In this document: piece after piece, positions 1 to 5,680 of the stretch
How positions within the stretch are numbered: position 1 is the stretch's first letter
How the letters are laid out: each line of letters starts with the position of its first letter
Source: an uncultured Blautia sp.
GTDB taxonomy: Bacteria; Bacillota; Clostridia; Lachnospirales; Lachnospiraceae
Direction of reading: 5' to 3'
Length of the DNA stretch: 5,728 bases
NCBI GenBank assembly: GCA_938028845.1
Contig: CALIZJ010000101.1
Location: 1 to 5,728, forward strand
Translations under genes and position numbers: made by a program
The notes under the pieces: model-generated
The model's input: the letters and a program-made list of their open reading frames with translations, nothing else
The model's database searches: none
What the model was told of the DNA's origin: nothing

Positions 1-357
1 CGCTCCGGAGCAGATCAGATGGAACTTGGGAATATTAGTAGAATATACCACATTTGTCAGGCTTTCCTGCTGTGACAAAAAATGAGAAAGACCCTTGAGC
101 TCTCCTTCTGCCTCTATTTTTCCTAATAATTTCGATCTTCTTAAATCTGCATCGATCAAAAGGACTCTCTTCCCTGCCTGAGAAAGAGAAACTGCCAGAT
201 TAAAAGATACATTGCTTTTTCCCTCATTAGGCGTACAGCTGGTAATGGTGATCACCTTCTTATCCTCTCCGCAGAAAAACAGATTTGTCCTGAGAGACTT
301 ATAAGCTTCATCCACATTGTACGGCAATTTATCATTGACAACCTTAATACTTTTCAT
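1..357 (-). CDS. cpsD: CpsD/CapB-type bacterial tyrosine kinase, N-terminal part (runs off the left edge)
   Basis: Cytoplasmic BY-kinase that autophosphorylates on a C-terminal tyrosine cluster and, with CpsC, controls capsule or exopolysaccharide polymerisation and export (family knowledge). The 119 visible residues show the oligomerisation segment EAYKSLR at 17-23 (the family ExxRxxR motif with Lys for the first Arg), the Walker A loop SCTPNEGKS at 40-48 with K47, and the Walker A' strand VLLIDADLR at 65-73 with D69 and D71. The segment FHLICSGA near the edge matches the part of the family just before the usual PPNP motif. The Walker B motif and tyrosine tail lie outside the window. The ATG shares one base with the cpsC stop (TAATG), and an AAGGGG site lies 10 nt upstream inside cpsC, which points to translational coupling. 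The frame is open to the edge with no sign of damage. Confidence 0.93.
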   Translation of the reverse strand, partial: MKSIKVVNDKLPYNVDEAYKSLRTNLFFCGEDKKVITITSCTPNEGKSNVSFNLAVSLSQAGKRVLLIDADLRRSKLLGKIEAEGELKGLSHFLSQQESLTNVVYSTNIPKFHLICSGA

Positions 358-1091
358 TATCTGTAATCCCCTTTTTCTTTCCGTCTTTGTTTCTTTTCTG
401 TTTCCATCAACGGAATAGAGCCAAGTACGCTTAAGTTAAGATAGCGCTCCACATCCTCCGGAGTTTTAATGGTATCATTTAATAGATATATGAGAATAAC
501 AACAGCAGCGGCGGCTACTGCTCCCAGAAGCCCTCCCATCATAGCGTTTCTTGAAATACTGGGACTCACTCTCTGGTCCGGGATATTCGCTGTATCTACT
601 ACGTTAACCGCCTCAATATCCATAACATTCTGTATATGCCCTGCTGCCACTTCCCGTACTGTATTGGCAATTTCGGCTGCTCTGTACGGATCCTCATCCC
701 GGACGCTTATGGAGATGATACGCGTATCCGACTGAGACTGTACCGTCATTTTAGAAAGAAGCGCTTCGCTGCTCATATTAAGATTAAGCTGGGCGATCAC
801 GCCTTCCGTTACGGTACGGCTTTTGATCAGTTCCACATAATCACTGGTGAGCGACAAGCTTGTCTGCATATCCTGATTCGTTAACGTGCCTTTATCCTGC
901 TGACTTAATACGTACATTCTCGTAGTGGATTCGTACTGAGGCGTAATAAAAAAGATAGTAACCACAATCGCAAGCAGGCCGACCGTAATGCCCGAAAGCA
1001 AAATAAGCCATATTTTTCTTAAAAGCAGACCGAATATTTCCCTCAGATCTATTTCCATTTCTTCTTTATTTGGGGTGTACTCATTTTCCAT
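357..1091 (-). CDS. cpsC: CpsC/Wzz-type chain-length regulator and CpsD activator
   Basis: Membrane adaptor of 244 residues, a normal length for Firmicute CpsC. It anchors and activates the separate tyrosine kinase CpsD and influences polysaccharide chain length (family knowledge). Residues 12-26 form a basic/amphipathic cytoplasmic N-terminus (EIDLREIFGLLLRK). The first membrane helix is about 27-50 and is followed by the PQYESTTRMYV start of the Wzz extracytoplasmic domain. The second helix is about 184-204, preceded by the proline-containing PDQRVSPS segment typical of Wzz proteins. The cytoplasmic tail carries the family signature around 207-228 (TIKTPEDVERYLNL, then VLGSIP), the part that contacts CpsD in characterised homologues. 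A GAGGT site lies 9 nt before the ATG. It starts 12 nt after the cpsB stop and overlaps cpsD by one base, so the three genes form one operon. Confidence in family is high; the polymer it serves is not visible. Confidence 0.95.
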   Translation of the reverse strand: MENEYTPNKEEMEIDLREIFGLLLRKIWLILLSGITVGLLAIVVTIFFITPQYESTTRMYVLSQQDKGTLTNQDMQTSLSLTSDYVELIKSRTVTEGVIAQLNLNMSSEALLSKMTVQSQSDTRIISISVRDEDPYRAAEIANTVREVAAGHIQNVMDIEAVNVVDTANIPDQRVSPSISRNAMMGGLLGAVAAAAVVILIYLLNDTIKTPEDVERYLNLSVLGSIPLMETEKKQRRKEKGDYR

Positions 1092-1103
1092 TTTTATGTG
1101 ACC

Positions 1104-1820
1104 TCACTTTATTATTCTCTGGGGATTTTTAATAAAAATCGTATCTGCATATCTATCCCCCATCATCTCTGCTATATAGGAATATGCCTCTCTTATTCTC
1201 GGCGGTCTGCGGTTTACGCCATGTGCGTCTGTACCTACAAAATCCAGCAGTCCTTCTCTGATCACCTTTCGGCAAAAGCGTTTTATGCCAAATCCGCTCT
1301 CGCCGGTGATGCTCCCGGCGTTTAATTGTATGTATGCGCCCATCTCTGCCACATCTCTCAGAAAGGCAGTATCCTTTCTAAAGCAAGGATATCGTTCCGC
1401 ATGGGCGATTATAGGTTTATAACCGTTTGAAAGGAGAGAATACAAACGATCCTGTATGTATCTCTTATCATCGTTCCGGGAAAATTCCGTAAGGATATAT
1501 CTGCTTCCGGCCATAGTTAATCCCATGCCATTTCGCAGAAGCTTTACCATTTCCATATTCGCATGGAATTCACATCCCAAAAATAATTCTATCCCGCAGC
1601 CCGCCTTCCCGGCAGCCCGTCTCAAAAGCGTGAAATGACGCCGCACTTTTTCCGGGTCGGGTTCAAACATGCCGAGTCTGTAATGAGGTGTGGCAATAAC
1701 CGTCCTGACTCCTTCCCGGTACTCCAGCTTCAGCATTCTTACCGCTTCTGCCATGCTGACAGCCCCGTCATCCACTAAAGGAACGACATGGCAATGAATA
1801 TCATACAAACCTTTCATCAT
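1104..1820 (-). CDS. cpsB: CpsB/YwqE-type PHP-family protein-tyrosine phosphatase
   Basis: Metal-dependent phosphotyrosine phosphatase that dephosphorylates CpsD (family knowledge). Numbered from the ATG at 1820 (238 residues), all PHP metal-site motifs are present: DIHCH with H9 and H11, DDG at 17-19, ATPHY with H46, GCEFH with E84 and H86, HAER with H140 and E142, and GTDAH with D198 and H200. It therefore looks catalytically intact. A longer frame opens at a TTG at 1859, but that codon would sit about 2 nt from the predicted transcription start and would add 13 residues not seen in relatives, which begin just before DIHCH. Two adjacent ATGs (1820 and 1817) are the realistic starts. A GGAAG stretch 12 nt upstream of the first, or the AGAG beside it, gives only a weak ribosome site. 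First gene of the capsule operon; the SD of cpsC overlaps its TGA stop. Confidence 0.93.
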   Translation of the reverse strand: MMKGLYDIHCHVVPLVDDGAVSMAEAVRMLKLEYREGVRTVIATPHYRLGMFEPDPEKVRRHFTLLRRAAGKAGCGIELFLGCEFHANMEMVKLLRNGMGLTMAGSRYILTEFSRNDDKRYIQDRLYSLLSNGYKPIIAHAERYPCFRKDTAFLRDVAEMGAYIQLNAGSITGESGFGIKRFCRKVIREGLLDFVGTDAHGVNRRPPRIREAYSYIAEMMGDRYADTIFIKNPQRIIK

Positions 1821-1867
1821 TCTCTGTACTATCTTCCTATATCCGCATCTAAGTTGCAAACAAATTT

Positions 1868-1896
1868 ATTATACACTATGTAATATAAATGTACAA
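1868..1896 (-). promoter_or_regulatory. Sigma-A-type promoter of the cpsBCD operon
   Basis: On the minus strand the -10 box is a perfect TATAAT (1873-1868). It is preceded by a 17-bp spacer and a weak -35 TTGTAC (1896-1891, 3 of 6 consensus bases). Transcription would start near 1861, giving a leader of about 40 nt to the cpsB ATG at 1820. An imperfect dyad with TGTA and TACA ends (1895-1879) overlaps the -35 box and spacer. It could be an operator, but that is speculation. The promoter lies directly downstream of the terminator of the neighbouring operon. Confidence 0.72.
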
Positions 1897-1928
1897 GCGC
1901 AAAAAGTGACAGCTTTCCAACATTTAAA

Positions 1929-1975
1929 TACACCGAAGGCCCGGATCTTTCTTCGGGATCCGGGCCTTCGGTGTA
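1929..1975 (-). terminator. Strong intrinsic-type terminator ending the SEC-C operon
   Basis: The arms 1929-1947 and 1957-1975 are perfect reverse complements, a 19-bp GC-rich stem with a 9-nt loop. On the minus strand the stem starts 21 nt after the SEC-C gene stop and is followed by the AT-rich run TATTTAAAT, a poor but usable U-tract. The plus-strand exit (GGTTGTATATTC) is less T-rich, and no plus-strand gene needs it. It would stop read-through from the three-gene operon into the capsule promoter about 33 bp further on. Confidence 0.82.
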
Positions 1976-1996
1976 GGTTGTATATTCATATAGTAC

Positions 1997-2788
1997 TTAT
2001 ACATTACGTCCACAACACTTTTTATATTTTTTTCCGCTGCCGCATGGACAGGGATCATTCGGATATATCTTTTCCGGTTTGACAACGGGCTGCTGAAAAG
2101 AAATAGGATAACCGCTGAAAATCTCATCCATAAAACTATCGTCTATATTCTCTGATTCCATTTTCAATTCATCCAGTTTTCTTTTATAATATCTGCTTTT
2201 TTTCCTGTTCCCCAGACGCTCAGCCAAGTCGCTCAGGCGGACAAAAAGAATTTCATTGTCCCAATCACAGTCTTTCTCACCCACTTCACTTTCCAGCATA
2301 TCAAATGCCTGCTGCACCTTTCCATCTTGAGCCAGACATATGCTATAGCCATTTAAAGCATCCACATCATGCGGAAAAGCAGCCAGCCAATCAAGGAACC
2401 ATTTTTCCCCTTCTTCTTTTTTTCCAATACTATATAAAGATTCTCCAATCGCCATTTTAAATCCGCCGTCATCATTTTCTCTCCAGTCAAATGCATCAAG
2501 GACCTCCCGGCAGAACAAGAGCCGCTTCTCATACTCTTTCGCATTTGCAAGCTCCATCTCCATATCCTGAAGCCAGGCTTCTATGGCATATTCGTAGTCT
2601 ATAGCCTCCTCTACGTCTATGATCCCAAGCTTAAATTCTGCTTTTTCCACCAGATTCTTTAATATTTCCCAGGCTTTCAGCCATGCATCTGTCATTGCAG
2701 AGTAATCCCCTTTATCAATTGCATGATACCCCTTTAAAACCCAAGAATTCATTTCTATCCAAACGTCATTCATTCTGCTCATCTTCAT
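1997..2788 (-). CDS. TPR-like protein with C-terminal SEC-C zinc-binding motif
   Basis: From the ATG at 2788 this is a 263-residue acidic, helical, soluble protein. The middle (about 110-170) reads as paired TPR-like helices: a segment ending in EEGEKWFLDWLAAFP, then DALNGYSICLAQDGKVQQAF. The last 20 residues hold a textbook SEC-C motif, CPCGSGKKYKKCC, with C247, C249, C258 and C259. This is the small zinc site known from the SecA C-terminus and many unrelated proteins, where it mediates contacts with proteins or ribosomes. The function here is unknown. A GTG at 2803 in the same frame would add five residues, but that stretch contains the GGAG ribosome site 9 nt before the ATG, so the ATG is preferred. 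Last gene of a three-gene operon, 42 nt after the preceding stop and followed by the hairpin terminator. Confidence 0.88.
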   Translation of the reverse strand: MKMSRMNDVWIEMNSWVLKGYHAIDKGDYSAMTDAWLKAWEILKNLVEKAEFKLGIIDVEEAIDYEYAIEAWLQDMEMELANAKEYEKRLLFCREVLDAFDWRENDDGGFKMAIGESLYSIGKKEEGEKWFLDWLAAFPHDVDALNGYSICLAQDGKVQQAFDMLESEVGEKDCDWDNEILFVRLSDLAERLGNRKKSRYYKRKLDELKMESENIDDSFMDEIFSGYPISFQQPVVKPEKIYPNDPCPCGSGKKYKKCCGRNV

Positions 2789-2830
2789 AATTTTCTTCTC
2801 CACTGTTTTTTAATATTTTTTCATCAGCAC

Positions 2831-4528
2831 TTACATCCAGGAACGCATTGCGCCCTGAAATGCAGAATGTCTGGGATATTTTCGTTTAAATTCAGCCTGT
2901 ATTGCTGCTTTAGCTCCTTTGTATCCCAAACTCTCTTTCACCTCTCCCAATGCAGCAAGCAGTAAGGCGGTTTCCCCATAATGATCCCTGAATTTGCCTC
3001 CTACGATCGCATCCGCACGATGATAAATAATTTTCTCAATCCAGGAAAGATATTTTTCTTTCTCTTTTTGTTCCATATAAGTGTGTTGTTTCCATCTCTG
3101 AAAATAATTCCAAAATATGCTTACTTTATGCAGTGTACATTCCTGATAAATTTCTGTTTCAAAGGTTAAATAATCGTCTTTATTTGCCATATCACTAAAT
3201 CCTATCTGGCCGGCAATGGCATTAACAGCCTTTCCCGGTTTTATCCCTTCGTACAGATAAACAAGAAATAAATTTATTCCTGTGCGGATAAATTTTCCCG
3301 TCCATCCAAGGGAATTAGGTGGATTTTTACATTTCTCTTTAATTCTTTTAAATTCCCCCGCATAAAATTGCAGACTGTTATTTTCATACTGATTTGCTGA
3401 TTTTATTTTCGCAGATTTAATATCCTCATCCGCCTTGTTCCCATATGTATCTGCCATTTCTCTTTCTCCAAAAAGCCGCAGGTAACTTCTTACATCTTTA
3501 TTGGAACAAAACGCTTCATAGCAAAATCTTCGTACATCATCCCGCCTTTCTTCATAAGAGGCTGCTAAGGCTGCTTTCTCCGCGATCTGCCCGCGTATTT
3601 TTAAATTTCTGTCAATTTCTTCCAGAGCTTTTGGGGCAAAATCCAGCATTTCTTCATAGGAATGACTTTTTTGATACTCTTCCATAACCGCCAGGCTGAT
3701 AGATGGATGAGTTTTAAAATTTCTCCGGGCAACCTGTGCCAATCCATCTTCACCTCCATAGCAAAAGGCAGCTTCCCTCAATAATCTTGATTCCGTATTG
3801 CCTTGTTTTGTCTCAAGGAGAGAAACCCAATCCTTCCAGAATCTGTCCAGACCCTTTAATTCTTCCCTTCCTCTTTCCAGGATATCCTCCATATGAATAT
3901 CTCTGAAAACAGAATATGTAAAATATGTATACAAATCAGCAGCCCGCTTTTCCGGAGCACTTATCTGATACTTTGCATACAAAATATTTAAAGCAAACCT
4001 TGTAAGATTAAAATTGATGATTCCCTCTTCATTTAAATCTATCAAGTCTAATGTAATTGGATCCATCTCCGTCATTGCAGTGACATTTATCTCTAAAATC
4101 TGTTCCAAAACAGCAAGTGCCTCTTTATAACGCTTATCTTTTATACAGTCTTCGGCAAAATCTGCTGCAAACGTAAGCTTAGAGCCGATTCCCATTGAAT
4201 CTTCATATTCCCAAATCCATTCACTGTCCCAATATCCCATGGAATAATCTTCATAACCGTTCGCCTCCAGATAAAGTTCTTCCTCTTCTATGTCCCGGAA
4301 TATATTTTGGATCTGTTCCATTTTTTCGTCTACAAACTGCTGGGACATACGCTTTTCTGTATTTTTGAGTATTACAGCAGCTCTATCTTCACTGTTTTCC
4401 TCATATAATATAGCATCAATCTGTTCCAGCTGTTTTTCATCTATAAAATCAATTATTTTCAAACACAGGGTGCGCAGTTTATCCTCACTCATGTTTTGTA
4501 TTTTTTCTTTTATTTTCTCCCGTTCCAT
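2831..4528 (-). CDS. Large helical protein of unknown function with a SWIM-protein-like C-terminal tail
   Basis: A 565-residue soluble protein that I cannot assign to a characterised family. No signal peptide or convincing membrane span is visible. Residues 1-85 are charged helix, including acidic EEEE near 81-84. A Trp/Tyr-rich acidic patch (YWDSEWIWEYED) lies at 99-110. One TPR-like pair is seen at about 122-147. Residues 495-560 (WIEKIIYHRADAIVGG, then LLLAALGEV and YPRHSAF) recall from memory the helical tail of bacterial SWIM zinc-finger proteins. However, no CxC pair exists anywhere: the seven cysteines at 22, 128, 256, 336, 341, 400 and 464 are scattered, so no SWIM finger is present. 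The start is supported by a GAGGAAGGAG ribosome site just upstream. It overlaps the end of the kinase-like gene by 19 nt in another frame, implying coupled translation. Certain as a gene; function unknown. Confidence 0.9.
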   Translation of the reverse strand: MEREKIKEKIQNMSEDKLRTLCLKIIDFIDEKQLEQIDAILYEENSEDRAAVILKNTEKRMSQQFVDEKMEQIQNIFRDIEEEELYLEANGYEDYSMGYWDSEWIWEYEDSMGIGSKLTFAADFAEDCIKDKRYKEALAVLEQILEINVTAMTEMDPITLDLIDLNEEGIINFNLTRFALNILYAKYQISAPEKRAADLYTYFTYSVFRDIHMEDILERGREELKGLDRFWKDWVSLLETKQGNTESRLLREAAFCYGGEDGLAQVARRNFKTHPSISLAVMEEYQKSHSYEEMLDFAPKALEEIDRNLKIRGQIAEKAALAASYEERRDDVRRFCYEAFCSNKDVRSYLRLFGEREMADTYGNKADEDIKSAKIKSANQYENNSLQFYAGEFKRIKEKCKNPPNSLGWTGKFIRTGINLFLVYLYEGIKPGKAVNAIAGQIGFSDMANKDDYLTFETEIYQECTLHKVSIFWNYFQRWKQHTYMEQKEKEKYLSWIEKIIYHRADAIVGGKFRDHYGETALLLAALGEVKESLGYKGAKAAIQAEFKRKYPRHSAFQGAMRSWM

Positions 4529-5088
4529 GCGGCTCCTTCCTCTGAAAAGTCTCTGTCCAGTTCAAATTCATCAATTAAACGATCTACAACAGCTGAAGGT
4601 GCTTCTCCTTGCATATCAAATTTATTTTTGACCAGCTCAGACCACACTCTCCCATAATGCTGAATATCCTCTTTTATATCATTCATGTAATAGCTCATAT
4701 GCGCATATTTATACTCGTCATCACGATATATGACATCATTTTCATCACTGAAAACAAGTCTGTCAAAAATATTTTCAGGCGTATCGCGAAGCTCAATCGC
4801 CAATACATCCTTTTGCCTGATCAATCCATTCATATAGTTTATATAAGTAATTGGAGCAACTGCAACAACTTTTTCCCTTGTATCTTCCGCAATCTTTCTC
4901 AATACTGCACTTCGCTTTTTGTCTCGCTCCTCAAGACGCCCCGTATTTACAAACTCCTCAAGCGTCATATCATAGTACCGCTTTACTTCGTCATCCAAAT
5001 CATAAAACACATATCCTAATTTTTCTGCAAGTAATTCTCCTGTAGTAGTTTTTCCTACATTCGATACACCAAACAAATAAATTGTCAT
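4510..5088 (-). CDS. Shikimate kinase-like P-loop protein, probably not a true shikimate kinase
   Basis: A 192-residue P-loop kinase-fold protein. The N-terminus has the Walker A motif GVSNVGKT at 7-14 (K13). It is followed by FYDLDDEVKRYYDMT at about 28-42, which matches the DxD strand and following helix of shikimate kinases. Where those enzymes carry the substrate-binding GGG after the third strand, this protein reads VVAVAPITY (74-82), so the glycines are lost. The lid region (about 113-148) is rich in Asp and Tyr rather than the usual RPLL. I infer a nucleotide-binding paralogue with another phosphoryl acceptor or a sensor role; annotation as aroK would be unsafe. A strong AGGGGAGGA ribosome site sits 3-4 nt before the ATG. 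First gene of the operon. Its last 19 nt overlap the next gene. Confidence 0.88.
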   Translation of the reverse strand: MTIYLFGVSNVGKTTTGELLAEKLGYVFYDLDDEVKRYYDMTLEEFVNTGRLEERDKKRSAVLRKIAEDTREKVVAVAPITYINYMNGLIRQKDVLAIELRDTPENIFDRLVFSDENDVIYRDDEYKYAHMSYYMNDIKEDIQHYGRVWSELVKNKFDMQGEAPSAVVDRLIDEFELDRDFSEEGAAWNGRK

Positions 5089-5136
5089 AAATCCTCCCCT
5101 ACCCCTTCATTAAATAACTTTTCTTTTACATATACA

Positions 5137-5239
5137 TTCTGGATATTTGTCCGAAGCTTTAAAAAGTCTATCCTAGTATATGCCATCATCCTTCTTATCT
5201 ATTGGACAGTTTAACAGGTATAGTATAAAATATCCAGAA
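5137..5239. repeat. 12-bp perfect inverted repeat across the divergent region
   Basis: TTCTGGATATTT at 5137-5148 recurs as its exact reverse complement at 5228-5239. A shorter pair, TGTCC (5148-5152) and GGACA (5204-5208), is nested inside. The copies are 79 nt apart and one overlaps the possible plus-strand -10 box. This could be two operator half-sites, a cruciform, or the ends of a very small element; the last is least likely, since nothing resembling an element lies between. Confidence 0.5.
5202..5229 (+). promoter_or_regulatory. Possible plus-strand promoter for the small secreted-protein frame
   Basis: TTGGAC (5202-5207), a 16-bp spacer and TATAAA (5224-5229) form a plausible but imperfect sigma-A promoter. 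It would give a leader of about 60 nt to the ATG at 5299. The -10 end overlaps the right arm of the 12-bp inverted repeat, so a repressor site is possible. Confidence 0.3.
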
Positions 5240-5298
5240 AAATCTACGCTGAGACCTGTTTTTAATTCCGAAACAAAATTGACAATAGCAAATGAATT

Positions 5299-5601
5299 AT
5301 GTTACATTTTTTTACATTTGCAGGAATGTTCCTGGTCAATTCTGCAACTGTGATGGCTGCCGGACAGGATGTGATTTATTACTCTGATTATGATTTCTTA
5401 GCGAAAGAAGAAACATGGGGAATGTATAACAGCAACAGTGCTTCCAGCGGTATCTCCCAGGGATTTCAGGGAAGTATCGAAACCGAAAGCAGAGCCACAA
5501 AAGCTACCGGATGGTTTACACAAAACGGTCACAGATATTATCGAATGCCGAACGGAAATCTATATACTGTCACTTTGAAAATGCATATAAAGTCAGATTG
5601 A
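5299..5601 (+). CDS. Small secreted protein with one cell-wall-binding-like repeat, possibly decayed
   Basis: A 100-residue frame, the only likely gene on the plus strand. Residues 1-21 are hydrophobic and end in VMAAG, like a signal peptide with cleavage after A20, but the usual Lys/Arg n-region is missing. The ATG has no recognisable ribosome site and an in-frame TGA lies one codon upstream at 5293-5295. After cleavage the protein is polar, Ser/Asn-rich and Tyr/Trp-containing (YYSDYDF; a TWGMYN stretch at 39-44). Residues 71-90 (GWFTQNGHRYY, then NGNLYT) fit one choline/glucan-binding-type wall repeat, GW..NG..YY....G...T. Past T90 the sequence loses that pattern; a one-base change would restore the expected glycine and continue as HFENAYKVRLMR to a stop at 5607. 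Both ends therefore look damaged. It may be a remnant of a larger wall-binding protein or a genuine short exported protein. Confidence 0.45.
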   Translation: MLHFFTFAGMFLVNSATVMAAGQDVIYYSDYDFLAKEETWGMYNSNSASSGISQGFQGSIETESRATKATGWFTQNGHRYYRMPNGNLYTVTLKMHIKSD

Positions 5602-5615
5602 TGCGATAGGAGAAG

Positions 5616-5676
5616 CCCGCCTGGATACCGTCCTGCTATGTAAATTTATTACAAAGCCGGGGCGTTCCCAGGCGGG
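5616..5676. other. Long-range hairpin after the small plus-strand gene
   Basis: CCCGCCTGG (5616-5624) pairs perfectly with CCAGGCGGG (5668-5676). Inside, CGTCC (5629-5633) can pair with GGGCG (5660-5664, one G-U), and TGTAA (5639-5643) with TTACA (5649-5653), giving a three-tier stem. It begins 15 nt after the stop at 5601. Neither strand has a proper T-tract after it, so it is a poor classical terminator; a structured 3' end or RNA element is possible. Confidence 0.45.
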
Positions 5677-5680
5677 TAGT

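Larger units (their letters stand above)
5089..5298. other. Divergent intergenic region without a gene
   Basis: AT-rich stretch between the kinase-like gene and the small plus-strand frame. It must hold the start signals of the minus-strand operon, but no well-matched pair was found. The best -10 is TATACT (5180-5175, minus strand), without a good -35 at 16-18 bp. For the plus strand there are two weak possibilities: the 5202-5229 pair listed separately, and a perfect TTGACA at 5279-5284 followed 17 bp later only by TTACAT. No coding potential or RNA gene was recognised. Confidence 0.6.

Noticed and set aside
1924..2127. 67-codon minus-strand frame overlapping the end of the SEC-C gene and the terminator
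   Set aside because: It runs through the hairpin in another frame, has no ribosome site and no recognisable protein; the SEC-C frame explains this DNA.
4290..5019. Two plus-strand frames of 113 and 136 codons antisense to the kinase-like and large helical genes
   Set aside because: They lie opposite well-supported genes, have low-complexity Ser/Phe/Ile-rich products, and lack ribosome sites; they are shadows of AT-rich coding DNA.
4510..5088. Annotating the P-loop gene as aroK (shikimate kinase)
   Set aside because: The GGG and RPLL substrate motifs are missing and the neighbours have nothing to do with aromatic amino-acid synthesis.
5279..5307. Perfect TTGACA at 5279-5284 as a promoter for the small plus-strand gene
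   Set aside because: The only -10 at the right spacing is TTACAT, and it would place the transcript start after the ATG at 5299.
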